A DNA stretch of 64,000 nucleotides from an uncultured Parabacteroides sp. (lineage in GTDB: Bacteria > Bacteroidota > Bacteroidia > Bacteroidales > Tannerellaceae), in contig NZ_CAJJWO010000023.1 of NCBI RefSeq assembly GCF_905196875.1, positions 7,790 to 71,789 on the forward strand. The letters run 5' to 3'. The position numbers were made by a program, and so were the translations under genes. Positions within the stretch are counted from its first letter, which is position 1. Each line of letters opens with the position of its first letter. The notes below the pieces were generated by a model, which did no database searches, was not told where the DNA came from, and saw only the letters and a program-made list of their open reading frames with translations. Below are positions 16,651-26,429 of the stretch, one piece after another.

Positions 16651-19437
16651 ATGACTAATTCATTTAATACCTGTTTAAGGGGGGTAATCACCTTCACTTT
16701 CCTGTTGTTTCTTGGTTGCCGGTTTACGGCTCAGGCGCAGATCGCTCCGTTATTACCGGATACGTTCCGGACGACTGTTCCCGACAGTGTGATAATGGAT
16801 GATGAGATGGCTATCGGGTATGCTACTGGTAGCCAGCGGACTATTTCCGGTTCAATCGATAAGGTTTCCGAGAAACGTATGAATAAGGGCTTTGTATCCA
16901 GTTCACTGAATGCTCTGAGCGGGCAGGCAGCGGGTGTCAGTATTTCTACGGGAGCCAACAGGGCGGCTGCTTTGAGTTCCGTCCGGGTGAGGGGGACAAC
17001 TTCACTGACAGGTGGTAACGATCCGTTGGTCATTATCGACGGGGTTTCTTCCGACCTGAATACGCTTAGTGCCATTTATCCGGCGGATATAGAGAGTTTT
17101 ACTATCCTGAAAGATGCTTCCGAAACAGCGCAGTATGGTTCGCGTGGTGCTTCGGGGGTGATCGAGGTGGCGACGAAGAAAGGGAAAGGCGGTGCGTTCA
17201 GTATCAGTTATGACGGTAGTTTCGGGGTTGAGGCTGTCTATAAGAATATGAAGATGTTGTCGGGGGATGATTTCCGGGTAGTGGCGGCGGACCGCAATAT
17301 CGATATACTCGATCTGGGATATAATACGAATTTCCCGGATGAGATTACTCGTACAGGGATCGTACAGAATCACCATATCGCTTTGGGCGGTGGTTCGGAG
17401 ACTTCCAATTACCGTGCATCCCTGGGTGTTATGGATCGTGACGGGGTGGTTCGGACAAATGATTTCCAGAATTTTACCGTTAAACTGGATATTTCCCAGA
17501 AGGCTTTCAACGACAGGCTGAAGATCGATATGGGAGTATTTGGTTCTCTACAAAAGAACAGTTACCTGAATGATATTCAAAAGACGTTTTATTCGGCGGC
17601 GGCGTTCAACCCGACATTCCCCAATCACCGGGATGAACAGACCGGAGGATGGAACGGGGTAACCAATGCCAGCCAGATCACCAATCCACTAGCCTGGCTG
17701 GAGGTGAAGGATGACGATTCGAATGCTCATTTTAATACGCATTTGAAGTTTACGGTCAACCTGAATAAATATCTTAAGTTTTCGGCATTCGGCTCCTATA
17801 CTTATAATGTAATAGACAATTCCCAATATCTGCCTACTACGGTATGGGCGCATGGGCAGGCCTATAAAGGAGAAAGGAAGATGGAAGATATATTGGGGAA
17901 TATCATGTTGAGTTACTCCAACAGTTGGGGTAAGCATCAACTGGATGCGCTTGGGCTGGCAGAGGCACAGAAGAATATCCTAACCGGCTTTTATACGACG
18001 GTAACGAATTTCTCGACGGATAAATTCGGTTATAATAACCTGCAGGCAGGTGCGGTTCGTTTGTGGGAAGGTACCAATTCGTATTATGAAGATCCCCGAC
18101 TGAGTTCTTTCCTGGGACGTGTGAATTATGTTTATGCCGGGCGTTATGTGGCAACGGTCAATGCCCGTGCGGATGCTTCGTCGAAGGTCGGGAAAAATAA
18201 TAAATGGGGATTCTTTCCTTCCGTTTCGGCTGCCTGGGTGGTGAGTGAAGAGGCGCTTATGAAGCAATTTACGTTTCTGAATAACCTGAAGATACGTGCC
18301 GGTTACGGTTTATCCGGTAACCAGGATGCTATCGACTCTTATAACTCCCTTCAGTTGGTTAAACCTAACGGGGTTGTTTCTGTCGGAGGAACCCCGACCG
18401 TGACGATGGGGGTTATACGAAACGCTAATCCTGATTTAAAGTGGGAGGTGAAGCGTACGGTGAATGCAGGTATAGATGTCGGCTTTTTCCGTAACCGGCT
18501 GTTGATGACTGTTGATTATTATAATTCGAAGACGAGTGATATGCTTTACCTGTATGATGTGAGCGTTCCGCCCTTTGCTTATAATAAATTGTTGGCAAAT
18601 CTGGGAGCTATGCGTAACAGTGGTGTCGAACTGGGGTTCGGGGTTACTCCTTTACAAACAAAAGACCTGGAGCTGAGTGTAAATGTCAATGTGACCTTCC
18701 AGCAGAACAAATTGCTTTCCCTGAGTGGAGTTTATAAGGGAGAACAAATGTCGGCTCCCCAATATACCAGTATCTCCGACTTGAACGGGGCAGGTTTCCA
18801 CGGGGGATATAATCATATTGTCTATCAGGTGGTAGGACAACCGTTGGGTGTTTTTTATCTTCCTCATTGTACCGGGTTGACACAGATGGAAAATGGTGGT
18901 TATAAATATGAAATAGCCGACCTGAATGGTGGTGGTGTGAATATTGAAGATGGGGAAGACCGTTATATAGCCGGGCAAGCTACTCCTAAAACAATGCTGG
19001 GGTCGAATATCAGTTTCCGGTATAAATACTTCGATATTTCTTTACAGATAAATGGTGCTTTCGGCCATAAGATTTATAATGGTACAGCTCTTACCTATAT
19101 GAATATGAATAGTTTTCCCGATTACAACGTGATGAAAGGAGCACCAGAACAGAATATCCAGGATCAGACGGCAACAGACTACTGGCTGGAAAAAGGCGAT
19201 TATATCAACTTCGATTACCTGACTGTCGGGTGGAATGTCCCGCTGGGTAAATGGAAGAAATATGTGCGGAACCTGCGCTTGTCGTGTTCAGTCAACAATC
19301 TGGCGACAATTACCGGATATTCCGGCCTTACGCCTATGATTAACAGTTATATTGTAAATAATACTCTGGGAATAGACGATAAGCGGAATTATCCGGTTTA
19401 CCGTTCTTATACTGTCGGTCTGAGTTTCCAATTTTAA
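16651..19437 (+). CDS. SusC-like TonB-dependent receptor lacking the N-terminal regulatory-like domain
   Basis: 928-residue outer-membrane transporter. After a signal peptide ending near AQA there is only a short linker of about 40 residues before the plug (SLNALSGQAAGVSI, then FTILKDASETAQYGSRGASGVIEV). Neither an STN nor a carboxypeptidase-regulatory-like domain is present, which makes it about 100-200 residues shorter than most SusC proteins. The barrel is complete and ends in YTVGLSFQF with the terminal Phe expected of outer-membrane proteins. No sigma or anti-sigma genes adjoin it. It is followed 9 bp later by its SusD partner. The substrate is unknown. Confidence 0.93.
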   Translation: MTNSFNTCLRGVITFTFLLFLGCRFTAQAQIAPLLPDTFRTTVPDSVIMDDEMAIGYATGSQRTISGSIDKVSEKRMNKGFVSSSLNALSGQAAGVSISTGANRAAALSSVRVRGTTSLTGGNDPLVIIDGVSSDLNTLSAIYPADIESFTILKDASETAQYGSRGASGVIEVATKKGKGGAFSISYDGSFGVEAVYKNMKMLSGDDFRVVAADRNIDILDLGYNTNFPDEITRTGIVQNHHIALGGGSETSNYRASLGVMDRDGVVRTNDFQNFTVKLDISQKAFNDRLKIDMGVFGSLQKNSYLNDIQKTFYSAAAFNPTFPNHRDEQTGGWNGVTNASQITNPLAWLEVKDDDSNAHFNTHLKFTVNLNKYLKFSAFGSYTYNVIDNSQYLPTTVWAHGQAYKGERKMEDILGNIMLSYSNSWGKHQLDALGLAEAQKNILTGFYTTVTNFSTDKFGYNNLQAGAVRLWEGTNSYYEDPRLSSFLGRVNYVYAGRYVATVNARADASSKVGKNNKWGFFPSVSAAWVVSEEALMKQFTFLNNLKIRAGYGLSGNQDAIDSYNSLQLVKPNGVVSVGGTPTVTMGVIRNANPDLKWEVKRTVNAGIDVGFFRNRLLMTVDYYNSKTSDMLYLYDVSVPPFAYNKLLANLGAMRNSGVELGFGVTPLQTKDLELSVNVNVTFQQNKLLSLSGVYKGEQMSAPQYTSISDLNGAGFHGGYNHIVYQVVGQPLGVFYLPHCTGLTQMENGGYKYEIADLNGGGVNIEDGEDRYIAGQATPKTMLGSNISFRYKYFDISLQINGAFGHKIYNGTALTYMNMNSFPDYNVMKGAPEQNIQDQTATDYWLEKGDYINFDYLTVGWNVPLGKWKKYVRNLRLSCSVNNLATITGYSGLTPMINSYIVNNTLGIDDKRNYPVYRSYTVGLSFQF

Positions 19438-19446
19438 TGGTTTATT

Positions 19447-21075
19447 ATGATGAAAAAGTTAGTTTTACTATCCGGTATATTAGGTGTCTGTACGTTTTTG
19501 TCATGCAGTAAGTTCCTGGAAGAGAACCCGCGGGATCAGATATCGGAGGAAGATGCTTATGATAATGCCACCTCGGCTTATCTGAATACGGTGGCTACTC
19601 TTTATAATTATGTCGGAGGTTTCGCTGACAGTCAGGGATTACAAGGTACTTACCGGGGAGTCTACGACCTGAATACTTTTACTACCGACGAAGCGATCCT
19701 ACCTACCCGCGGCGGCGACTGGTATGACGGTGGTTTCTGGCAAGGGTTGTTCCTGCATAAATGGGGTGTCAACAGCGATGCGATACGGGCGACCTGGGAA
19801 TATTTGTATAAGGTGATCGTGTTGAGTAACAAATCGCTGGAACGTCTGGATGAGTTTTACAAGCAGACAAACAATAAATATATTCCGGCTTATATGGCTG
19901 AGGTCAGGGCTTTCCGGGCGATGTATTATTACTATCTGGTCGATCTGTTCGGACGTGTTCCGCTGGTATTGTCTTCTTCCACCCCGATGAAGGAGGTGAA
20001 GCAGAGTACCCGTGCAGAAGTCTTTGAATTTGTCGTGAAGGAGTTGCAAGAGTCGTTACCGTTTCTAAGTATGGAGCGGAGTAACCGCTTGGGCGACTAT
20101 TACGGTCGTATGACCCGTCCGGTGGCTTATTTCTTGTTGGCAAAATTGGCGTTGAATGCGGAGGTTTATACGAATAACAACTGGACAAGCGGTAGCCGTC
20201 CGGATGGAAAGAGCCTGTTCTTTGAGGTGGGCGATCAACGCTTGAATGCCTGGCAAACAGTAATGGCATACTGCGATTCCATTACTATACAAGGTTATCA
20301 GCTATCCCCTGATTATGAAAATAACTTTTCTGTGTTCAATGAAACATCGGTAGAGAATATATTTACCATTCCAATGGATAAGAATTTTTACACTAACCAG
20401 ATGCAATATCTGTTTCGTTCCCGCCATTATAACCATGCCAAGGCGTATGGGCTATCGGGTGAAAACGGTTCCTCTGCGACTATCGAGGCACTTCGTACTT
20501 TCGGCTATGATACGGATTCGGTAGATGCGCGTTTCGATAAATGTTATTTTGCCGGTATCATGCTTGACCTGAATGGCGATACCATCCGGCTGGATAACGG
20601 GGATATCTTGGTTTATTTGCCCTGGGAGGTGGATCTCGATGTGTCGGGAAGAGCTTCCGAAAAGGTGGCTGGTGCCCGTATGAAGAAATATGCGATCGAT
20701 AAAACAGGCACTAAGGATGGTAAACTGTCGGATAACGATATTGTTTTGTTTCGTTATGCCGATGTTTTGTTGATGAAAAGTGAAGCAAAAGTACGTAACG
20801 GAGAGAATGGTGATGCGGAATTGAATCAAGTTCGTTCACGTGTGGGAATGCCTGACAGGAGGGCTACTCTGCATAATTTGCTGGCAGAACGCCAGCTTGA
20901 GTTTGCCTGGGAAGGATGGAGGCGCCAGGATTTGGTCCGTTTTGGCCTGTTTACTCGTTCGTATAGTAGTCGTCCGCAATTGCCGGATGAAGAGAATGGA
21001 TATACGACCGTTTTTCCTATACCTGAAAATATTTTATTATTGAACGGTAACCTGACACAGAATCCGGGATATTGA
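19447..21075 (+). CDS. SusD/RagB-like lipoprotein, partner of the preceding SusC
   Basis: 542-residue surface lipoprotein with a lipobox at FLSCSK (near residue 20). The family helical core is recognisable (MAEVRAFRAMYYYYLVDLFGRVPLV, about 150-175), as is the C-terminal signature (LLAERQLEFAWEGWRRQDLVRFGLF). It ends at NPGY, the usual SusD C-terminus. It forms a two-gene unit with the receptor and ends just before a bidirectional terminator. No glycoside hydrolase accompanies the pair; the nearest carbohydrate genes are the convergent glycogen genes. Confidence 0.94.
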   Translation: MMKKLVLLSGILGVCTFLSCSKFLEENPRDQISEEDAYDNATSAYLNTVATLYNYVGGFADSQGLQGTYRGVYDLNTFTTDEAILPTRGGDWYDGGFWQGLFLHKWGVNSDAIRATWEYLYKVIVLSNKSLERLDEFYKQTNNKYIPAYMAEVRAFRAMYYYYLVDLFGRVPLVLSSSTPMKEVKQSTRAEVFEFVVKELQESLPFLSMERSNRLGDYYGRMTRPVAYFLLAKLALNAEVYTNNNWTSGSRPDGKSLFFEVGDQRLNAWQTVMAYCDSITIQGYQLSPDYENNFSVFNETSVENIFTIPMDKNFYTNQMQYLFRSRHYNHAKAYGLSGENGSSATIEALRTFGYDTDSVDARFDKCYFAGIMLDLNGDTIRLDNGDILVYLPWEVDLDVSGRASEKVAGARMKKYAIDKTGTKDGKLSDNDIVLFRYADVLLMKSEAKVRNGENGDAELNQVRSRVGMPDRRATLHNLLAERQLEFAWEGWRRQDLVRFGLFTRSYSSRPQLPDEENGYTTVFPIPENILLLNGNLTQNPGY

Positions 21076-21088
21076 TTTAAACAAAAAA

Positions 21089-21112
21089 GGATGTTCCATT
21101 TTTGGAACATCC
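21089..21112. terminator. Bidirectional terminator between the susCD pair and glgP
   Basis: A perfect inverted repeat GGATGTTCCA/TGGAACATCC has an A-run on its left and a T-run on its right. It therefore serves both the rightward susD transcript (stop at 21075) and the leftward glgP transcript (stop at 21140). Confidence 0.88.
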
Positions 21113-21139
21113 TTTTTATATCTGTTATAGAATTATTTC

Positions 21140-23710
21140 TTATAACTGGATCCAGCGAATGTATGCGAAGTCCATACGATGAGGTAATTCTTTATTTACA
21201 GGGTAAATACGGAAGCCCATCTTGTGAATACCTGCTTCACTCGGAGTTGTTTTCAATTCGAAGAACAGTTTAGATCCTTCTTCTTTCTTCAACTCGAACT
21301 GTTTTGTGTAAACTAATTCAAGCTGGTGATTTTCTGAATTTTCTTTGGTTACAACCACTTCAGCACCTAACATTCCCTGAAGATCTTTACGATCGATCAC
21401 CAGGTTGAATGAATATTCCTTACCAACAACAGGGCTGTCGACAGCCAAGTCCTGGCTACAAGTAAATGAATCTACCTGGAAGCTATCCCAATGCTGGGCA
21501 ACTTCTTCTTTCCATGCTGCGATAGCTTTGGCTTCGGCAAAACTGCTTTCGCGCAGATGGGCCGAACGGGTAGCCAGTTTATTATAGAAACGGTCAATAT
21601 AGTCGTCCAACATACGTTTCATCGTATAGTCAGGAGCGATCTGTGACATAGAGTTCTTGATGCACTGAATCCATTCCGGAGAGTATCCTTTACTGTTTTT
21701 AGCATAGTAAGTCGGGATGATCTCTGTTTCCAGGATATGATAGATTGTTGCAGCATCCAGTTGATCCTGGTACTGTTGGTTTTCGTAAGTACGTTTGTCG
21801 GTCAATGCCCAACCTGCACCTTCTTTATAACCTTCATACCACCATCCGTCAAGAACAGAGAAGTTCAATACACCGTTCATTTCAGCTTTTTCGCCGGATG
21901 TACCGGAAGCTTCCAACGGACGTGTCGGAGTGTTCAACCAAACATCGACACCTGCGATCAGGTGACGCGCCAGACGCATGTCGTAGTTTTCGAGGAAGAT
22001 GATCTTTCCCAGGAATTCCGGACGGCGTGAGATTTCAACGATATGTTTGATCAATCCCTGGCCACCACCGTCTGCCGGGTGAGCTTTTCCTGTAAATACG
22101 AACTGGATCGGATATTTTTCATTGTTTACGATCTTAGCCAGGCGGTCAAGGTCAGTGAACAACAAGTGAGCACGTTTGTAAGTCGCGAAACGACGTCCGA
22201 AACCGATCAACAATGCGTTCGGGTTGATCTTTTCAAGAACAGATACTACCTTTGATGGATCGCCCTGGTTTTTCAGCCAGTTCTGTTTGTACTGAACTTT
22301 GATATATTCGATCAGCTTCTTCTTTAATGTTTTGCGGATATCCCAGATATCATCGTCGCCTATATTCTGAATAGCTTCCCAGTATTTTTTGTTTGACTGG
22401 TCGGCGAAGAACTTCTTGTCAAAGTGTTCGTGGAAGAAACGTTTCCATTCGGTAGAAGCCCATGTAGGCATGTGTACACCGTTGGTAACCCAGCTAACAT
22501 GAAGTTCATCGGGGAAATAACCTTTCCATACCGGAGCGAACATCTTTTGTGATACTTTACCGTGCAACCAGCTTACGCCGTTTGCTTCCTGGCAAGTGTT
22601 CAGAGCGAATACACTCATAGAGAACTTTTCGTTTGAACCCGGGTTTTCGCGTCCCATATCGATAAATTCCTGCCAGCTGATACCCAGCTTGCCGGGGAAT
22701 TCACCCATGTAACGACCGAACAGGCCTTCGTCAAAATAGTCATGTCCTGCGGGAACCGGCGTATGTACTGTATAAAGGGCAGACGCACGTACAACTTCTA
22801 ATGCTTGGTTAAAGGTTAGTCCGTCGTTCTGAATGAAGTCAACCAGGCGTTGAGCATTTATCAATGCTGCATGGCCTTCGTTACAATGGTAAATTTGTTT
22901 TTTGATACCAAGTTTGTTGAGCATCATGATACCACCGATACCTAACAGGTATTCCTGTTTCATACGGTTTTCCCAGTCGCCACCATATAACTGGTGAGTG
23001 ATCGAACGGTCCCATTCGCTGTTCTGAGGAATGTCAGTATCCATCAGGTATAAAGGCACACGGCCCACGCTTACCTTCCAGATATGAGCATATACGGTTC
23101 TGCCTGGGTAAGGAACTTCCAATACCATCGGTTCGCCGTTAGACTGCATAACCTGGGTGAGAGGCAATGCGTTGAAGTTTTGCGGTTCGTAGTTTGCGAT
23201 CTGCTGTCCATCCATTGACAGTGATTGGGTGAAGTATCCGTAACGATACAAGAAACCGACTGCTGTCAGGTCGATATTACTGTCGCTGGCTTCTTTCAGA
23301 TAGTCGCCGGCCAGAACACCCAGACCTCCTGAATAGATCTTCAGGATATTAGTCAGACCATATTCCATACTGAAATAGGCTACAGAAGGTTTTGTTGTGT
23401 CGGGTTTAGCGTCTACATATTTTCTGAAGCTTGCATAAACTTCCTGGATTTCAGCCATCAGAACTTTGTCTGCCTGAATCTCCTCAATACGTTTGTATGA
23501 TAAGCTTTGGAGTAGAAGAACCGGATTTCCTTCTGTGGAAACCCATAGGTCTTTGTCGATTTTTCCAAATAATTTAGCTCCGTCATGATTCCATACCCAC
23601 CAAAGATTGGTAGCAATTTCGTGTAAGGGCTGGAGTGCTTCTGGGAGCATCGAATGTGAATAAACGTCCTTCCAGATCGGACTGTTTGCGTTATTCGCTT
23701 TGATTTTCAT
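21140..23710 (-). CDS. glgP: Alpha-glucan (glycogen) phosphorylase, GT35 short form
   Basis: 856-residue PLP enzyme that releases glucose-1-phosphate from glycogen or maltodextrin. An N-terminal DUF3417 domain (about 15-125, LHEIATNLWWVWNHDGAKLF) is typical of the TIGR02094 type. The catalytic region includes NEGHAALINAQRLVDF and the PLP-lysine segment EASGTSGEKAEMNGVLNFS (about 620). It lies directly downstream of glycogen synthase on the same strand, but the 85-bp gap contains its own -7 box. Synthesis and breakdown genes thus sit side by side, as in other Bacteroidetes. Confidence 0.95.
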   Translation of the reverse strand: MKIKANNANSPIWKDVYSHSMLPEALQPLHEIATNLWWVWNHDGAKLFGKIDKDLWVSTEGNPVLLLQSLSYKRIEEIQADKVLMAEIQEVYASFRKYVDAKPDTTKPSVAYFSMEYGLTNILKIYSGGLGVLAGDYLKEASDSNIDLTAVGFLYRYGYFTQSLSMDGQQIANYEPQNFNALPLTQVMQSNGEPMVLEVPYPGRTVYAHIWKVSVGRVPLYLMDTDIPQNSEWDRSITHQLYGGDWENRMKQEYLLGIGGIMMLNKLGIKKQIYHCNEGHAALINAQRLVDFIQNDGLTFNQALEVVRASALYTVHTPVPAGHDYFDEGLFGRYMGEFPGKLGISWQEFIDMGRENPGSNEKFSMSVFALNTCQEANGVSWLHGKVSQKMFAPVWKGYFPDELHVSWVTNGVHMPTWASTEWKRFFHEHFDKKFFADQSNKKYWEAIQNIGDDDIWDIRKTLKKKLIEYIKVQYKQNWLKNQGDPSKVVSVLEKINPNALLIGFGRRFATYKRAHLLFTDLDRLAKIVNNEKYPIQFVFTGKAHPADGGGQGLIKHIVEISRRPEFLGKIIFLENYDMRLARHLIAGVDVWLNTPTRPLEASGTSGEKAEMNGVLNFSVLDGWWYEGYKEGAGWALTDKRTYENQQYQDQLDAATIYHILETEIIPTYYAKNSKGYSPEWIQCIKNSMSQIAPDYTMKRMLDDYIDRFYNKLATRSAHLRESSFAEAKAIAAWKEEVAQHWDSFQVDSFTCSQDLAVDSPVVGKEYSFNLVIDRKDLQGMLGAEVVVTKENSENHQLELVYTKQFELKKEEGSKLFFELKTTPSEAGIHKMGFRIYPVNKELPHRMDFAYIRWIQL

Positions 23711-23759
23711 TATTGTGAGATTTAAAAATGTTTCATTAAATAAAATGTAAAAACCGCTG

Positions 23760-23767
23760 CAAAGATA
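23760..23767 (-). promoter_or_regulatory. Predicted -7 box of glgP
   Basis: Read leftward this is TATCTTTG, the most common form of the Bacteroidetes -7 box, 49 bp upstream of the glgP start. A TTG (rc of CAA at 23790) lies 22 bp further upstream, slightly far for a -33 element. Confidence 0.5.
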
Positions 23768-23795
23768 GGATTATCTTGTTAATAATGAGCAATAT

Positions 23796-25454
23796 TTAAT
23801 TGTTTCTTTTAGCGGCAGCCTTTAATGCTTCGTTGAAGGCTATCTGATAATAAACAATGAATTTGCTCCATTCTGCTTTCTTTGCAAGTTCAAAACAACG
23901 TTTACGTATTTCTTCAACCTCTTTTTCGTTTTTCTTCACGAGTGAGAGAATTGAAGCAGTGATAGCATCGGCAACGTCGAAATAATTGAAGTCGGTTCGG
24001 TCGATAACGGCCACTCCGTCGCTGATGTTCTTGCCGGAGACACTTTTTTCCGCCCAAAGACCGAATCCGGCCAGATTGGTGGTCACTGTCGGTATGCCAA
24101 AAGCAACACTTTCCAGTGGAGTGTATCCCCAGGGTTCGTAGTACGATGGATAAACGGTAACATCCATACCGATCAGCAGATCGTAATATGGCTTATTGAA
24201 GATACCGTCGCGCCCATCCAGATAACAGGGTACAAATACTATTTTCAATTTTTCGATAGCCTGATTGGTAAATCCGGCGTGCGAAATATAATTTAAAACC
24301 TTATCCTGCTCCATTAGGTTCATCCAATGGGTAATAAAAGGCATTTGTAGGGGAGAAGTAGTCTTGATATTCTTTTCGATGACTTCCTTCAGGTCTGCAC
24401 GAGCATCGCGAACCCAGGCCGGAACCATAATGAATGCCACGACTTCACGTTGCAATTCTCCGGAGTTACGAACACGGTTCATAGCTTCGATAAAAACGTC
24501 GATACCTTTATTACGGTATTCGTAACGTCCGCTGGTCGATACCAGCAATGCATCCGGTGAGATGGTACAGCCCAGTAACTTTTCAGCTACATTAATCAAT
24601 GTTTGACGGGCCTCCGTACGTTTTTTTGTATATTCTTTTCCTTCAGGAACAAAATTCGGTTCAAAGCCATTCGGGGTAACAATATCCGGAGCTTTGTCCA
24701 GTAATTGTTTGCATTCGCAGGCTGTGATGTCACTAACGGTAGTAAAACAATCCACATGATGGGCAGCCTGTTTTTCCAGCGAGTGTTTTGCTTCCATGTT
24801 CAACTCCTTCGCCATCTGGTCGCCGTTGTATCCATCCATATAAGCATACAGTGCTTTGTTATTTCCTGCAATGGAACGGCCTATGGAGGTGGCATGGGTG
24901 GTGAATAAAGTGGCAATAGCAGGGATCTGCTTTTTTATGTAAAGCGCTCCCATACCAAGCATCCATTCGTTGAACAGTGCTGTGACCTTCTTGTCTGAAA
25001 GATTGTAGAAGTTGTAAAAACTTTCAATTACTTTACCTACAGCATAAGCAAAAATGCAGGACTCGTCGTAGTCGCCGTAAGCATGCATCGAATCTACACG
25101 GAAGTTCTCCCACATAGAATAAAAGAATGCATCTCTCTCACTGAAAAAAGGTTTGAAGTCGACCAATACGACAGGAGGAGTACCCGGCACATTCCAACGG
25201 CCGACCTTCATTCTTAGTTTATCAATGGTTTTTGCATGTTGTATCCAATCTGCAAACAGCGTGTTGTCTTCAAGAAAATCGGGGGCATTTGTGTTACCCC
25301 ACACATCAGGTCCGATAAAGATCACCTTATCGTTAAACATCTGTTGCAGTGTATGCGCCTTTGTTGAAAGAACAGTGTAGATGCCTCCTACCTTATTACA
25401 GACTTCCCAACTGCTTTCAAAGAGATAATCTGGCGTTGTAATCTTTGTATCCAT
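23796..25454 (-). CDS. Glycogen synthase, GT3-like type
   Basis: 552-residue glycosyltransferase that extends glycogen from a nucleotide-glucose donor. The start, DYLFESSWEVCNKVGGIYTVLSTKA (about 9-33), and its spacing resemble the eukaryotic/Bacteroidetes GT3 family rather than the bacterial GlgA (GT5) KTGGL start. The C-terminal catalytic segment YPSYYEPWGYTPLESVAFG (about 440-458) carries the conserved E-x7-E motif. Donor preference (UDP- or ADP-glucose) cannot be read from the sequence. It is upstream of glgP on the same strand. Confidence 0.9.
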   Translation of the reverse strand: MDTKITTPDYLFESSWEVCNKVGGIYTVLSTKAHTLQQMFNDKVIFIGPDVWGNTNAPDFLEDNTLFADWIQHAKTIDKLRMKVGRWNVPGTPPVVLVDFKPFFSERDAFFYSMWENFRVDSMHAYGDYDESCIFAYAVGKVIESFYNFYNLSDKKVTALFNEWMLGMGALYIKKQIPAIATLFTTHATSIGRSIAGNNKALYAYMDGYNGDQMAKELNMEAKHSLEKQAAHHVDCFTTVSDITACECKQLLDKAPDIVTPNGFEPNFVPEGKEYTKKRTEARQTLINVAEKLLGCTISPDALLVSTSGRYEYRNKGIDVFIEAMNRVRNSGELQREVVAFIMVPAWVRDARADLKEVIEKNIKTTSPLQMPFITHWMNLMEQDKVLNYISHAGFTNQAIEKLKIVFVPCYLDGRDGIFNKPYYDLLIGMDVTVYPSYYEPWGYTPLESVAFGIPTVTTNLAGFGLWAEKSVSGKNISDGVAVIDRTDFNYFDVADAITASILSLVKKNEKEVEEIRKRCFELAKKAEWSKFIVYYQIAFNEALKAAAKRNN

Positions 25455-25490
25455 AAACGATTTTGTTTATAATCAGAGAATTCGAAGGTG

Positions 25491-25498
25491 CAAAGATA
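25491..25498 (-). promoter_or_regulatory. Predicted -7 box of the glycogen synthase gene
   Basis: Leftward TATCTTTG, an exact TAnnTTTG match, 36 bp upstream of the synthase start. The spacer to the divergent operon is about 115 bp and holds both promoters. Confidence 0.5.
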
Positions 25499-25550
25499 CA
25501 TTATTTTTATCTTTTTTCCCCGTGTATGAGTTATTTAATAAAGGATTTTG

Positions 25551-25558
25551 TAGATTTG
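25551..25558 (+). promoter_or_regulatory. Predicted -7 box of the 25572-27212 operon
   Basis: TAGATTTG matches TAnnTTTG and lies just upstream of the first gene. Transcription would begin close to the MKIM codon at 25572, which favours the second start MAKRR at 25581. Confidence 0.45.
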
Positions 25559-25571
25559 TGGATATTTTAAT

Positions 25572-25871
25572 ATGAAAATTATGGCTAAAAGAAGAATTTT
25601 AAAGAAAGAAATCAGCTACGTAGCAGGTGAGTTATTTTCTGAAGTATTGGTATGTAAACTCTTCATTCCTGGTATTGAAGAAGATAAGGCTGATGTGCTG
25701 ATGGCAAGAATACTTGATATGCAGGACGAATTTATCCGTCGTGCCGGTACTCCGGATGCAAAGGATAATAAAACGTTGGTAAAAGAATATTATCGTAAAC
25801 TCAGAAACGATTTGCAAACAGAAGTAAACGCCATTGCAGACGAAATAGGAGCGCTAAGCAAAGATAAGTAA
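25572..25871 (+). CDS. Small conserved-looking protein of unknown function
   Basis: 99 residues (96 if the MAKRRILKKE start at 25581 is used). It is acidic to neutral and predicted almost entirely helical, with a KADVLMARILDMQDEFIRR segment and a C-terminal helix ending ALSKDK. There is no signal peptide or membrane segment. It is the first gene of a tight operon with an acyltransferase (3 bp gap) and an omega-amidase. I do not recognise a characterised family. Confidence 0.75.
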   Translation: MKIMAKRRILKKEISYVAGELFSEVLVCKLFIPGIEEDKADVLMARILDMQDEFIRRAGTPDAKDNKTLVKEYYRKLRNDLQTEVNAIADEIGALSKDK

Positions 25872-25874
25872 ATA

Positions 25875-26420
25875 ATGAAGAAAGCAATCAGTAAGGCACT
25901 TCTTCGCATGGCCGGATGGAAAATGGGACCGCTGGGCGAAGATGTGCCGAAGTGTGTGATATGCGTTGCCCCGCATACCAGCAACTGGGATTTTATTATC
26001 GGAAAGTTATTTTATACGGCGGCAGGGCGTAACGCCAGTTTTCTTATCAAAAAGGAGTGGTTCTTTTTTCCATTCAACCTGCTGTTTTCGTGGCTGGGTG
26101 GGGTACCTGTCGACCGGCATCAACGGACTTCGGTAACCGATCAGATGGTTGAAGTGTTTAATAAACGTAAGATCTTCCAATTGGCCGTTACCCCGGAAGG
26201 TACGCGGAAGAAAGCGGAGGAGTGGAAAAAAGGTTTTTATTATATAGCGGAGAAAGCACAGGTCCCTATTATGATTGCCTATTTCGATTATGCAAAGAAG
26301 GAGGCGGGAATTAAGGGACTGTTTTATCCGACTGGGAATGCAGAAAAGGATATTCATACAATTCGCGAATATTATCGGGATGTGACAGCTTGTCATCCGG
26401 AGAATTTCGTAAAAGTTTAA
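25875..26420 (+). CDS. 1-acyl-sn-glycerol-3-phosphate acyltransferase-like protein
   Basis: 181-residue PlsC-superfamily enzyme. The family NHx4D-type motif appears as APHTSNWDFIIGK (HTSNWD, about residues 35-42), followed by GGVPVDRHQRTS (glycerol-phosphate-binding arginine region) and the third block VTPEGTRKKAEEWKKGFY. It is shorter than PlsC and resembles the small phospholipid/glycerol acyltransferases found beside unrelated genes in Bacteroidetes. Acyl donor and acceptor are unknown. It lies in an operon between a small helical protein and an omega-amidase. Confidence 0.85.
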   Translation: MKKAISKALLRMAGWKMGPLGEDVPKCVICVAPHTSNWDFIIGKLFYTAAGRNASFLIKKEWFFFPFNLLFSWLGGVPVDRHQRTSVTDQMVEVFNKRKIFQLAVTPEGTRKKAEEWKKGFYYIAEKAQVPIMIAYFDYAKKEAGIKGLFYPTGNAEKDIHTIREYYRDVTACHPENFVKV

Positions 26421-26429
26421 TTTACTATT

